Below are positions 17,799 to 26,890 of a stretch of DNA of 64,000 nt, piece after piece (positions within the stretch are counted from its first letter, which is position 1; each line of letters starts with the position of its first letter). A model generated the notes under the pieces. That model did no database searches, was not told where the DNA came from, and saw only the letters and a list, made by a program, of their open reading frames with translations. This DNA is from Synoicihabitans lomoniglobus. Its GTDB lineage: Bacteria; Verrucomicrobiota; Verrucomicrobiia; Opitutales; Opitutaceae. The position numbers were made by a program, and so were the translations under genes. The stretch covers positions 5,823,501-5,887,500 of the forward strand of contig NZ_CP119075.1 in NCBI RefSeq assembly GCF_029023725.1. The letters run 5' to 3'.

Positions 17799-19471
17799 GA
17801 GTGCTGGGCAATCATCTCGGTTACGAACCCGAGGCCGTGAAAAGGTTGTGGATCGAAGCTTCGGCCGACACGGCGTGGAAGGCAGTGAGCTTGGTGAGGT
17901 TGCCGGAAGGCAAGGTCGTTTGGACGGGTCAACCCGTGCTGGTGGGCGGCGTGCCCGGCTGGAGCCTGGGACCGTGGTGGGAAGTGGATGTCTCCCGCAT
18001 CACGCAACTCGGTCGGTATGCCCTGCGGTGGGAGTGCGCGGACGGAGCGATCGGCCAAGGCGAAGGATTCGCCATTGAGCGGGGGCTATTCGGGGCGGCG
18101 CGCGTTTCGGATCTTTTGTTTCATATCAAGAGCCAGCGATCTTCGGGAGTCTGGGACGCGGCCGATGCGCGAGCGCCCCGGCTCGATGATCGTGAATCGC
18201 GGGATGTGAGTGGCGGCTGGTTCGATGCCTCGGGTGATAACAGCAAATACCTCAGCCATCTGTCGTATGCTCAGGTGATGAACCCGCAGCAGAATCCGTT
18301 GGTGGTCTGGGTGCTGGCGCGGTCATGGCAACGCTATCGCGATGCGGGGCGCGATGACTACTTCACGGAGCGCCTGCGCGATGAAGCGTTGCACGGGGCG
18401 GATTGGCTCATGCGCATGCAGGACGAGTCCGGTTTTTTCTACACCACCGTATTTGACCGGTGGTCGAAGGATCCGGCGCAGCGGGAATTGTGCAGTTACC
18501 GCACGCAGCAAGGGCACAAAGGGGCGGATTATCAGGCCGGCTGGCGCCAAGGCGGGGGCATGGCGATCGCGGCGCTGGCGGTGGCGTCGACCCTGGGCGG
18601 GGATGGCGCGTATTCGTCGGAGGACTACCGTGCGGCGGCGTTGCGCGGATTCCACCACTTGGTCGCACACGGTCGCGATTATCTCGAGGATGGGACGGAA
18701 AACCTCATCGATCATATCTGCGCGTTGCTGGCGGCGGCGGAATTGAGGGCCGTGGCGGCCGACGATGGAGCGGTGGCGTTTGAGCTGACGGTGCGTTGGC
18801 AAGCGGTGGTGGAGGCGCGTCGTGAAACGGAGGGTCACGTCTGGTTGGCGATGGATGCAGCGGGGGAGCGTTCCTGGTTCCACGCGAGTGACGCGGGTCT
18901 GCCGGTCGTGACGCTGCAGAGAGCGGCGGAGTTGCATCCCGCGCACTCCGCGGCGGATGAAGGAACGGCCTTGGCGCGGGAGTGGATGGTGTCGCAGGTG
19001 GGATTGGCCGAGGCGGATAACAATCCGTTTGGCTACCCGCCGCACTGGGTGCAAACGCCCGGTCGGCCCGGACAACCGCAGTGGTTTTATCCGCACGACA
19101 ATCCCTCCGGTTACTGGTGGCAGGGGGAAAACGCCAAACTCGCCTCGCTGGCGGCGGCGGCGACTGAGCTGGCCCCGGCAGCGTCACAGCGCTGGTTGGA
19201 TTGGATCATGGGCGCGAACCCGTTTGATGTGTGCATGATGCAGGGACACGGGCGGAACAATCCGGCTTACGAGGACGGTTCCTTCAATGCTCCCGGCGGT
19301 GTGTGCAACGGCATCACATCGGGCTTGGCGGATGAAGCCGACATCGCGTTTCAGCCGTTGCCGCACAACAACGATCCCGCCCAACGTTGGCGTTGGGGCG
19401 AACAATGGCTGCCCCATGCGGCGTGGTTGTTGTATGCTTGGGCATTGCGAGATACCGCGCCGACGACCTGA
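17795..19471 (+). CDS. Glycoside hydrolase family 9, cytoplasmic exo-glucosaminidase-like
   Basis: A 558-residue protein without a signal peptide. The ATG at 17795 overlaps the upstream stop (ATGA), so translation is probably coupled. It has the GH9 N-terminal Ig-like domain (MRVLGNHLGYEPEAVKRLW) and an (alpha/alpha)6 domain with GGWFDASGDNSKYLSHLSY at 140-158, carrying D144 and D148, and E514 in LADEADIAF. The DASGD-NSKYLSHL variant resembles GH9 exo-beta-D-glucosaminidase-like proteins of Vibrio and Photobacterium chitin operons (from memory of the family). NagB follows 12 bases later, which fits release of glucosamine inside the cell. A cellobiosidase-like role is the alternative. Confidence 0.82.
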   Translation: MRVLGNHLGYEPEAVKRLWIEASADTAWKAVSLVRLPEGKVVWTGQPVLVGGVPGWSLGPWWEVDVSRITQLGRYALRWECADGAIGQGEGFAIERGLFGAARVSDLLFHIKSQRSSGVWDAADARAPRLDDRESRDVSGGWFDASGDNSKYLSHLSYAQVMNPQQNPLVVWVLARSWQRYRDAGRDDYFTERLRDEALHGADWLMRMQDESGFFYTTVFDRWSKDPAQRELCSYRTQQGHKGADYQAGWRQGGGMAIAALAVASTLGGDGAYSSEDYRAAALRGFHHLVAHGRDYLEDGTENLIDHICALLAAAELRAVAADDGAVAFELTVRWQAVVEARRETEGHVWLAMDAAGERSWFHASDAGLPVVTLQRAAELHPAHSAADEGTALAREWMVSQVGLAEADNNPFGYPPHWVQTPGRPGQPQWFYPHDNPSGYWWQGENAKLASLAAAATELAPAASQRWLDWIMGANPFDVCMMQGHGRNNPAYEDGSFNAPGGVCNGITSGLADEADIAFQPLPHNNDPAQRWRWGEQWLPHAAWLLYAWALRDTAPTT

Positions 19472-19483
19472 CCCCCTTTCATC

Positions 19484-20269
19484 ATGGAAATCATCATTCA
19501 GAAAACGCCGGATGCCGGCTGCCTGTTGGGCGCCAAAATCATGGCCAAGAAGGTTCGCGAAAAACCGGATGCGGTGCTCGGCCTGGCGACGGGCCGCACG
19601 CCCGAGCGATTGTATGGCGAACTGGTGCGCATGCACCGCGAGGAGGGCCTCGATTTCAGCCAAGTCACGACGTTCAACCTCGATGAGTATGTGGGGCTGT
19701 CGCCGGATCATCCGCAGTCCTACCGGCGTTTTATGAACGAGCACCTGTTCGATCACATTAACATCGATCTCGCCCGGACGCATGTGCCGGCGGGCGATGC
19801 CGCCGACCTGCAGGCGGAGTGCCGGGCCTACGAGCAGCGCATTGCGGCAGCGGGCGGCATCGATCTGCAGCTGTTGGGACTCGGCCGCAATGGTCACATC
19901 GGGTTCAACGAACCGACGGGCTCGCTGCGTTCGCGCACGTGGATCAAGATTCTGTCGGAGCAAACGTTGGAGGACAACAGCGCGGTGTTTGGCGACATGG
20001 CCGCCATGCCGCGCCACGCGATATCGATGGGCATCGGCACGATCATCGACGCGCGTCAGATCGTGTTGCTGGCCTTTGGTCCGGCCAAGGTGCGCGCAGT
20101 GATGGACATGATCGAGGGCCCGTTGGCGGCGGTCTGTCCGGGATCGGCGTTGCAGCAGCATCCCCGGGCCACCGTGGTGCTCGACGAAGCTTCAGCCGGC
20201 GGACTGCGGTATGCGGATCACTACCGCTGGGTCGATTCACACAAGCTCGCCTGGCAGCGCTACGACTGA
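19484..20269 (+). CDS. nagB: Glucosamine-6-phosphate deaminase
   Basis: Cytoplasmic isomerase/deaminase that converts glucosamine-6-phosphate to fructose-6-phosphate and ammonia, feeding amino sugars into glycolysis. At 261 residues it has the usual length. Motifs seen are LGLATGRTPERLY (phosphate binding), FNLDEY with D67/E68 (base region), and LGLGRNGHIGFNEP with H138 and E143. N136 stands where Escherichia coli NagB has Asp141, as in many Gram-positive-type NagB proteins. It follows the second GH9 gene by 12 bases, so the three genes from 16101 form an operon-like unit. No glucosamine kinase or NagA was seen in the window. Confidence 0.95.
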   Translation: MEIIIQKTPDAGCLLGAKIMAKKVREKPDAVLGLATGRTPERLYGELVRMHREEGLDFSQVTTFNLDEYVGLSPDHPQSYRRFMNEHLFDHINIDLARTHVPAGDAADLQAECRAYEQRIAAAGGIDLQLLGLGRNGHIGFNEPTGSLRSRTWIKILSEQTLEDNSAVFGDMAAMPRHAISMGIGTIIDARQIVLLAFGPAKVRAVMDMIEGPLAAVCPGSALQQHPRATVVLDEASAGGLRYADHYRWVDSHKLAWQRYD

Positions 20270-20298
20270 GAGCGGGACCGAGGTCGGGCGGCGCTGGT

Positions 20299-21717
20299 TT
20301 ATTTGAAAAAGTCCACAAGGTTGACCTTGGCCGTGCCCACGATGGGGACGCCGAGTTCGAGGGCCGGTAGGAAAATCATTTCACGCATGGCCGCGACAAC
20401 CTGGGGGGGGAGTTGGCCGGTTTGATCGAAGGCGGTCTCATCGTCGGCGTCCCGGACGCGAACGGCGTCCGCAAAAGTCGACGGCGTTTTCACGGGCGTC
20501 GCCTTGCGTCGCACTTTGGCGGCATCAACGAGTTCGGCGAGGAAAGCCTGCGCGATTTCTTCCGTTTGATGAATACTGATCACACTGCCGTCGGAATCGA
20601 TGGTGGCGACCACGGGGTGGTCGTAGGATGCGCCGGATTTGGCGGCGAGCAGGACGGCAGGCGCGAGGGTCCAGACCGGTTGGGGAGTGATGGTGTCGAG
20701 CGGATGCTCCGCGATGTGAGAAAGGAGCAGAAATTCACGGGCTTGGTCCCGGGTGAGGGCGACGTTGCGCTCCGAGCGATTGGTCGCGATTTCCTGGCCG
20801 TGCGTGTAGAGGTGAAGATTGACGTCGGAGATGGTGAACCCCGGAGCGAACCCGGTCTTGCGCACTTTGATTTTGCGGGGTTTCGGGCCGATGGCGCCGA
20901 CGTTTTGGTGGAAGGTCACGATCCCTTCCTGACCGGCCTGCATGACGTTGCCCATGACCACGAGGTAGGCGTCGGCGATGGGTTCGCGGGAGGCGATTTC
21001 GAACGTGAGTTCAAGCACGTCCTCGTCGCCTTGTCCCAAGGCGTCCTGGGTGCGTTCCTCGAAGAACGGATCACCATTCACGCCGGAGGTTTCGACGTAG
21101 GTCCGGTCGAGGTCCGTGGCCACGGCGGCGGCGGTTTCGTTGGCGGCAACGAGCAGGGCCTCGACCTCGCCAGCGGCGGGATCGATGTCGCTAAATGACA
21201 TGCCGTCCCGGCCACCGGGTTGGTAGTCGGGCAGGCTGGGATCGACGTTCTGCTCCCATTCGCGCCAAATCCGGTAGGTTTCCTCCTGGTAGGCGTAAAT
21301 CTGGCGGCGCACAGCCTGATGGCGTTGGGCGTCACTGTTCGCGAGGCGGGCAACATCAGCCTTTTCCTGTTGATAGACGGCCATCTGGTTCTGGGACTGC
21401 ATCCACTTCATCGCCTTGTCGTTGCGTAGCGAATACGTGGCGTGGCGCTGAAAGTTGGAGATGGTGACAGGGGCGCGGCTGATTTTGGTCGTGCGCGTCC
21501 AACCGAAATGAGGCACGTCGCGCAAGGGAATGCGGTCACCGTGAGCCGGGGCGACGACGACCTCGTGACGGCGGAGCGCCTCGACCGGGATCTTGGCTTC
21601 CTCTCGGGTAACGTTGAGATCAACGCCAACAAACAGGCGGTAGGGTTTGGCCTCTTCCTGAGCTATCAAGGGAAGGGCCAGAGCCCACAGGAGCGGGGTG
21701 ATGCGGGGAACCTTCAT
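20299..21717 (-). CDS. Secreted protein of unknown family, paralogue A (TonB_C-like end)
   Basis: Not recognised as a named family. A 472-residue exported protein: signal MKVPRITPLLWALALPLIAQ, then YRLFVGVDLNV and a segment with VTISNF and RNDKAMKWM. Residues about 110-240 are polar, Gln/Glu-rich and likely helical. Residues about 240-330 contain EPIADAYLVVMGNV, GIVTFHQNVGAIGPKPRKIKVRKTGFAPG and a beta-rich part. The C-terminal sequence VVAAMREMIFLPALELGVPIVG...VNLVDFF resembles the last strand region of TonB C-terminal domains. It is a tandem paralogue of the next gene upstream, with the same C-terminal half but a different middle. It converges on nagB. Confidence 0.75.
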   Translation of the reverse strand: MKVPRITPLLWALALPLIAQEEAKPYRLFVGVDLNVTREEAKIPVEALRRHEVVVAPAHGDRIPLRDVPHFGWTRTTKISRAPVTISNFQRHATYSLRNDKAMKWMQSQNQMAVYQQEKADVARLANSDAQRHQAVRRQIYAYQEETYRIWREWEQNVDPSLPDYQPGGRDGMSFSDIDPAAGEVEALLVAANETAAAVATDLDRTYVETSGVNGDPFFEERTQDALGQGDEDVLELTFEIASREPIADAYLVVMGNVMQAGQEGIVTFHQNVGAIGPKPRKIKVRKTGFAPGFTISDVNLHLYTHGQEIATNRSERNVALTRDQAREFLLLSHIAEHPLDTITPQPVWTLAPAVLLAAKSGASYDHPVVATIDSDGSVISIHQTEEIAQAFLAELVDAAKVRRKATPVKTPSTFADAVRVRDADDETAFDQTGQLPPQVVAAMREMIFLPALELGVPIVGTAKVNLVDFFK

Positions 21718-21785
21718 GACGGGGTGGGCGACCGCGGGTGGTCGGTCGTCCGAGCATAACCCCGTCTCGGGCGGGTGTTACGTCA

Positions 21786-23162
21786 TTATTTGAAATAATC
21801 GGCCAGGTTTACTTTGGCTGTGCCGGCGACCGGGGTGCCGCGGTCCAGGGCGGGCACGAAAATCATGTCGCGCATCGCGGCCACCACGTGGGCGGGCAGG
21901 CGGCCGGATTGATCGAGGGCGACGTCCGGATCTTGAGTGGTCACGCGCACGGAGTCGCCGAACGTGGCGGAGGCTTTGCCGGGGGTTGCTTTGCTGCGCA
22001 ACTCGGAGGCGTCGTGAATCGCGGCGAGATAGGCACGGGCATCGGCTTCGGATTCGTGAATGCTGAGCACGGTGCCGTCGGCATCGATGTTGACGATGAC
22101 CGGATGGTTAAACGGATTCCCGTCGGCGGCGGCGAGCAGCGCGGTGGGCGCGAGGGTCCACACGGGTGCCGGAATCGTCGTCTCCATGGCGTGTTCGGAA
22201 ATGTGGGAAAGCAGGAGAAATTCCCGGGCCTGGTCGCGCGTCAGAGGGAGGTTTTTCTCGGACAAATTGGTGCCGAGTTCCTTGCCGCGCGAATAGAGGT
22301 GGAGTTTCACCTCCTTGATCTCGTAGCCGGGGGTAAACCCGGTTTTGCGAATCTTGATCCGTCGTTTTTCGCGGCCGACGGGTCCGATATTTTGGTGAAA
22401 GGTTACCACGCCCGCCTTACCATCGTTGACGACCGATCCCATGACGACGACGTAGGCGTCGGCGATGGGGTCCGCCGAGGAGATGGAGAACGTGAGGTCC
22501 ATCGCATCGAAGTCCGGGTTGACGATGCCTTCCTGAGTGCGATCGGCATAGAACGTGGAATCCATCCCGGCGGACGTGCTGTCCATTTGCTCCTGGAGAA
22601 GGGTCAGTTCCTCCAACTGCAAGCCGTCCATCGCGGCGGTTGTCGGCGCTCCGATGATGCCGCCGTCCGTATTGGCGGAAGCGATGGCGAGCGCGGCCAC
22701 GGGCTGGAGCTCACGCTGTCGTTGGTAGAACTTCATCTCGGCAAAGGCCTGGCGCTCTTGTTGATAGGCGACCATGCCGCCCTGCGTGCTCATTTGCGCG
22801 ATGGCTTTGTCGTTTTGGATGGTGACCGCTTGGCGGGTGTCGAAGTCGGAAATAGTGATCGGCGTGCGGCCGATTTTAGTGGCGTGCGACCAAGTGAATG
22901 CCGGCACCTCCCGCAGAGGGATAATGGGGTTGTCCACCCGATTCACGACGACCTCATGGGGATGCAGGCTTTCGACACTGAGAGGTGCCGCTTCACCGTT
23001 GGGCACGAGAAGATCAACCCCGACAAACAGGCGATAGTCCTTAGGAGCGGATGCGGGGGACGCGGCGTGCGCGCGGTTTGAGAGCAGGTTCAGGACGGCG
23101 CCCAATGCCAACGCCAGCAGGAGCCCGGAAAGATGACGACGACGCGGAGGAATAACAGACAT
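21786..23162 (-). CDS. Secreted protein of unknown family, paralogue B (TonB_C-like end)
   Basis: Not recognised as a named family. I prefer the start at 23162 (MSVIPPRRRHLSGLLLALALG, a good signal peptide) over 23201. The mature protein opens with YRLFVGVDLLVPNGEA and shares long blocks with paralogue A: ITISDF, NDKAIAQM, PIADAYVVVMGSV, GVVTFHQNIGPVG, KIRKTGFTPGYE, LTRDQAREFLLLSHISEH, PVWTLAPTALLAA and the end VVAAMRDMIFVPALDRGTPVAG. The middle (about 120-220) is diverged and Gln/Met-rich. The 68-base gap to paralogue A suggests co-transcription. The TonB_C-like end could mean a role with TonB receptors or pilus-like machines (inference). Confidence 0.75.
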   Translation of the reverse strand: MSVIPPRRRHLSGLLLALALGAVLNLLSNRAHAASPASAPKDYRLFVGVDLLVPNGEAAPLSVESLHPHEVVVNRVDNPIIPLREVPAFTWSHATKIGRTPITISDFDTRQAVTIQNDKAIAQMSTQGGMVAYQQERQAFAEMKFYQRQRELQPVAALAIASANTDGGIIGAPTTAAMDGLQLEELTLLQEQMDSTSAGMDSTFYADRTQEGIVNPDFDAMDLTFSISSADPIADAYVVVMGSVVNDGKAGVVTFHQNIGPVGREKRRIKIRKTGFTPGYEIKEVKLHLYSRGKELGTNLSEKNLPLTRDQAREFLLLSHISEHAMETTIPAPVWTLAPTALLAAADGNPFNHPVIVNIDADGTVLSIHESEADARAYLAAIHDASELRSKATPGKASATFGDSVRVTTQDPDVALDQSGRLPAHVVAAMRDMIFVPALDRGTPVAGTAKVNLADYFK

Positions 23163-23348
23163 GGATGACGAAGTTTTGGGGTGAAACTTGTGCTGACGCA
23201 TCGTGCAGCGGGGGAGTAGTGAGCGGAGAGTGTGGGAAATGGTTTGCCACTCGGCAAGGACTCGAATTTCCGGATAGGTTAAAATGAATAGGCCTAAATG
23301 GGCCCCCTAATGAGTGCGGTAAGTCGATCATGGACCGCAAATTGCAAC

Positions 23349-23384
23349 TAGGGTGTTGACCCTATAATAGGTAATATACCCTAA
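23349..23384. promoter_or_regulatory. Cluster of nested palindromes between divergent genes
   Basis: TAGGGT-GTTG-ACCCTA (23349-23364), CCTATAATAGG (23361-23371) and GGTAATATACC (23370-23380) overlap in 32 bases, followed by another CCCTA. TTGACC and TATAAT-like strings occur inside. It lies just before the small membrane-protein gene and about 190 bases from paralogue B. Operator or promoter role is inferred. Confidence 0.4.
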
Positions 23385-23396
23385 TGCGGCATGCTG

Positions 23397-23603
23397 ATGA
23401 AATTTCACCACCTGGTTTTTGCGTCGATGTGGACGGACATGCCTGAAGCCCTGCGCCTCGCGCTGGTGATTTTGGGGCCGGTCTCGTTGCTGATCGCGGG
23501 CATGTTGTGGCATATCAATCGGCAACAAAATCCGATGGAGCTGGATTGGAAGCGACAGCGCCGGGAAGCGGGCAAGAACCGACGGTCGCGCTCCCAGCGC
23601 TGA
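23397..23603 (+). CDS. Small single-span membrane protein
   Basis: A 68-residue predicted protein. It could start at 23391 (MLMKFHH) or 23397 (MKFHHLVFASMW). One hydrophobic segment (ALRLALVILGPVSLLIAGMLW, about 20-40) is followed by a strongly basic cytoplasmic tail (KRQRREAGKNRRSRSQR). No family is recognised. Support is the clean N-terminal membrane segment, the positive-inside tail and an upstream region rich in promoter-like palindromes. It could still be a chance frame. Confidence 0.5.
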   Translation: MKFHHLVFASMWTDMPEALRLALVILGPVSLLIAGMLWHINRQQNPMELDWKRQRREAGKNRRSRSQR

Positions 23604-23675
23604 GTCGAAGGAACCGTGGCTGCGCCGACGGAGTGAAGGACTGCGGAGCGGTCGCGGGGTTGGGGAGATAATCCC

Positions 23676-26135
23676 ATGATCACCCCGCTTCCGATCACTT
23701 GTCGTTCCCTGGTCCCCATGTTCCATCGAGAGGGGCGATCATTGGTGCAATGGGCGCTGGCCCTGGTGTTGGGAACCGCGATTCACGCAGCGGTCGAATA
23801 TCCGACGTTTACGCGATCGCAGCTTGAGGCGGATTTTGATCAGTTCAGGTCCGTGATCGAGCGGCGGCATCCGTTGCTTTACGCGGACCGGGAGGAACTG
23901 GCGACCGCTTATCCGGCGCAGCGTGCTTTGTTGCGCGAGGGTATGAGTGAAATCGAGTTCATGCGCGTATTGGCTCCGTTGTTACGAGCGCTCAACTGCG
24001 GGCATTCGTCGTTGTCGTTGGCGGCGTCGACGGAGAACGCGACGATGGCGGATCGGCGTTACGTGCCGTTTGATCCCCGCATCATCGACGATCGGTTGTG
24101 GGTGGTGAACGCGCCCGGGGATTCGCCCCTGACGTTCGGGGCGGAGATCGTCGCGATCAACGGCCGTGCGTGGGCGCAAATCCGCGCGTTGCTTTATGAT
24201 CGACTGCCCGCCGACGGGCAAAACATCACCCGCAAGCGTCACTATCTGAACTACGATTTCGCCCGCGCTTACAACTTGGCGGTGGAGGACATGGACACCT
24301 ACACCGTGACCTACGTGGCGCCGGGGTCGTCCGTCCCCGTATCCGTGACGCTCGACGGTTTGTCGCCTGCGGCGTGGAGTGACTTGCCGGGCGTTTGGTG
24401 GGCGGCGGATCTGGAGGTGGGCCTGGGCGAATTTCGCGATGACCACGCCTACCTCTACATCAAGACCTTCAATTTTTACGACCCGGCGGGGCGGGCTCGA
24501 TTCCGGGATTTCGTGGATGCTTTTTTCGCCGAACTGACGGAGCGTGGAGTCTCCAAGCTGGTGCTGGATGTGCGCGGTAACGGCGGGGGCGACCCTTATA
24601 TGGGCGCGCATTTGTTGTCGTATTTTCTGAAGGCCGCGGTGCCGTATTTTGCTCCCGACTCCGCGCTCTATCCGGACCTGAAGTCCCCGGTGTTGCCGCA
24701 GACGCATCGATTCCCGGGTGACCTTGTCACGCTGATCGACGGAGGGGTTTTTTCGACCAACGGGCATTTTGTTTCGCTGCTCAAGTATCACGGGATCGGC
24801 ACGCTGGTGGGGGAGGAGACCGGTGGTTCGTTTGCCACGACATCGAATAATCTGACCACGTCGCTGGGGCACACCGGATTGCGTTTCAGCTATGCCACCG
24901 ATGTATTCACGACCGCCGTCGCGGGACTCACCCCCGGCCGCGGGATCATGCCGGATATCGTGTCGTATGCGCGGCTGGAAGACATGGCGGTGGGGCATGA
25001 TCCGCAACTGGCGACCGCGTTGCGCGCGCTCGATGGGGGCGGGGCGCCGCCGTTGATTGGGGCGGAACCCGCGACGCAGTCGGCCACGCCCGGGCAGAAC
25101 GTCAGCCTGCTGGTGCGGGTCGATGGCACGGGACCCATGACGTATCGTTGGCGCAAAGACGGCGTGTATCTGGATGACGGTTACGGCCCGCTGTTCACGT
25201 TGTCCCCCTTCCTGGCGGCGGATGCGGGACGCTATGACGTGTTGGTGCAAAACGCGACCGGGCGCGTGACCAGTGCGGCGGCGGTTCTGACGCTGGGCGA
25301 CGCAACCGGTGAGGAACCCGCGCGTTTGGCCAATCTGTCCTCCCGGTCGGTGCTCGCACCGGGAGACGATGTGACGATCTCGGGCTTCGTGATCAGCGGT
25401 GACTTACCGCGGGAAGTATTGATTCGAGGAGTGGGGCCCGGTTTGAACACCCTGGGAGTGACGAACGCGCTGCGACGTCCCGAGCTGTCGCTTTATCGAG
25501 GCCGGGAATGGATCGCGGCGAACACGGATTGGCGAACCGGCGAACGGGAAAAGTTGCGGTTGCTGGCGGCTCGTCTGGGAGCGTTTACGTTGCGCGAAGA
25601 CGCAGCGGATTGCGCGATGGTGGTGCGCCTGGAGCCGGGACTTTATTCAGTCCATTTGCGCGATGCGGACCGGGTTGGCGGGGTAGGGCTGGTGGAGGTT
25701 TACGACACGGAACCGGAGGCCGTCGGTGAGTCGGAACTGATCAATCTGTCCACCCAAGCGCGAGTGGCAGGGGACGAGGCTACCCTGGTTTCGGGGTTGG
25801 TCATCCCGGGCACGGCTTCGCACACCGTGTTGCTGCGCGCGATCGGCCCGGGACTGACGGCTTATGGCACCGGGGATGCACTGTCCCGGCCCCGACTCGC
25901 TTTGTTGGCCGGGGCCCAAACCTTGTTGGTCAACACTGGCTGGGAAACGGGAAACGCGCGGGCGGATGTGGTGTCTGCGGCGGCGTGGGCCGGGGCGTTT
26001 CCTCTCGCCCCCGGGAGTGCGGATGCGGCGCTGCTGGTGACATTGCCACCCGGGGTTTACACGATCGAGGCCCAGGCGGCGGATGGTGGGACGGGCCGGG
26101 TGTTGGCCGAGGTCTATTCCATCAAGCGCGAGTAG
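23676..26135 (+). CDS. Exported S41-family serine peptidase with Ig-like domain and two C-terminal Opitutaceae-type modules
   Basis: An 819-residue secreted protein. GGGAG lies about eight bases before the ATG at 23676; a second ATG at 23718 starts closer to the hydrophobic segment (WALALVLGTAIHAAV). Residues about 40-450 are an S41 (tail-specific-type) peptidase: LLRALNCGHSSLSL, a PDZ-like part with GAEIVAINGRAW, KLVLDVRGNGGG and DGGVFSTNGHF, where S360 is the expected nucleophile, then GEETGGSF. An Ig-like domain follows (about 455-545, YRWRKDGVYLDD). Two tandem modules at about 548-670 and 686-818 share NLS, GFV/GLV, RAIGPGL-like and PGxY...EVY motifs with the end of the protein at 2500. 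Its 3' end overlaps the opposite gene by 22 bases. Confidence 0.88.
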   Translation: MITPLPITCRSLVPMFHREGRSLVQWALALVLGTAIHAAVEYPTFTRSQLEADFDQFRSVIERRHPLLYADREELATAYPAQRALLREGMSEIEFMRVLAPLLRALNCGHSSLSLAASTENATMADRRYVPFDPRIIDDRLWVVNAPGDSPLTFGAEIVAINGRAWAQIRALLYDRLPADGQNITRKRHYLNYDFARAYNLAVEDMDTYTVTYVAPGSSVPVSVTLDGLSPAAWSDLPGVWWAADLEVGLGEFRDDHAYLYIKTFNFYDPAGRARFRDFVDAFFAELTERGVSKLVLDVRGNGGGDPYMGAHLLSYFLKAAVPYFAPDSALYPDLKSPVLPQTHRFPGDLVTLIDGGVFSTNGHFVSLLKYHGIGTLVGEETGGSFATTSNNLTTSLGHTGLRFSYATDVFTTAVAGLTPGRGIMPDIVSYARLEDMAVGHDPQLATALRALDGGGAPPLIGAEPATQSATPGQNVSLLVRVDGTGPMTYRWRKDGVYLDDGYGPLFTLSPFLAADAGRYDVLVQNATGRVTSAAAVLTLGDATGEEPARLANLSSRSVLAPGDDVTISGFVISGDLPREVLIRGVGPGLNTLGVTNALRRPELSLYRGREWIAANTDWRTGEREKLRLLAARLGAFTLREDAADCAMVVRLEPGLYSVHLRDADRVGGVGLVEVYDTEPEAVGESELINLSTQARVAGDEATLVSGLVIPGTASHTVLLRAIGPGLTAYGTGDALSRPRLALLAGAQTLLVNTGWETGNARADVVSAAAWAGAFPLAPGSADAALLVTLPPGVYTIEAQAADGGTGRVLAEVYSIKRE

Positions 26136-26890
26136 ACTTGCCCGTCGATCGAGAGCGCGCCGTCGCCGGTGATGGTGTAGCCGGTGTCGTTCTTGGTCAG
26201 AACCATTACCGTGGTGTCACGTTTGGCATAGCGGTAAGTCGTCTCGCTGAGAACATCGAGGTGACCGGGATCATCGGTCACGAGTTGAATCAACATGATC
26301 CCATCGTTCAGTTCGAAGAGCACGGAACCGATTTCCACGCCATCGCCGTAGAGACCGTTGAGTTCGCGGTGGAGGGTGCTGATTTCGCTCGGGTCGCTGA
26401 TCATGGTCCAGCCCTCCGGCACGGTTTGGCGCAGTCGCAGAAACAGCAGGACGGCTAAAACCGCGAGAAGCGCTCCCAGGAAGACCAGTTGTTTTTTGGC
26501 CTTGTTAGCCTGGGCGGGGACCGGCTCGACCGGGGGCGGGGTTTCGCTGGTCGTTTCCGGCGTGGCCGCGGGGGGAGGGTTGTCCAACAGGAAAGTCAGG
26601 ATGGACTCGGGCGTGCCTTGTTCGGCGGTGTGACTCGCTTCGGGCACGCGGACATACAACAGGTTCTGGGCGGAACGTGAGACGATGATCACGGTGCCGT
26701 GATATTCGAGACGCATCCGGGGCGTGTGGTCCACCAATCGCACGGAGGGGATGGCGGCGAATGCCTGCAGTCGGGCAAGGACATCGTCAGCATCGACGGC
26801 GGATGCCGTGTCGCTCGCGTGGCGCTCCACGCGGGCTCCGTCGATCGTCAAGTCAGTGACGCTGATGTCTATCTTGGCGGTGCGGCTCAT
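26114..26890 (-). CDS. Single-pass membrane protein of unknown function, partner of the pseudopilin
   Basis: A 258-residue protein not recognised as a family. The N-terminal about 110 residues are a soluble domain (MSRTAKIDISVTDLTIDG), followed by a proline/Thr-rich linker (NPPPAATPETTSETPPPVEP), one transmembrane helix (QLVFLGALLAVLAVLLFLRL, about 137-156) and an extracytoplasmic beta-rich domain (WTMISDPSEISTLHRELNG ... LSIDGQVYSRLME). It overlaps the upstream pseudopilin stop by four bases (ATGA), so the two are translationally coupled. This suggests a role in a type II secretion- or pilus-like device (inference). Confidence 0.75.
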   Translation of the reverse strand: MSRTAKIDISVTDLTIDGARVERHASDTASAVDADDVLARLQAFAAIPSVRLVDHTPRMRLEYHGTVIIVSRSAQNLLYVRVPEASHTAEQGTPESILTFLLDNPPPAATPETTSETPPPVEPVPAQANKAKKQLVFLGALLAVLAVLLFLRLRQTVPEGWTMISDPSEISTLHRELNGLYGDGVEIGSVLFELNDGIMLIQLVTDDPGHLDVLSETTYRYAKRDTTVMVLTKNDTGYTITGDGALSIDGQVYSRLME

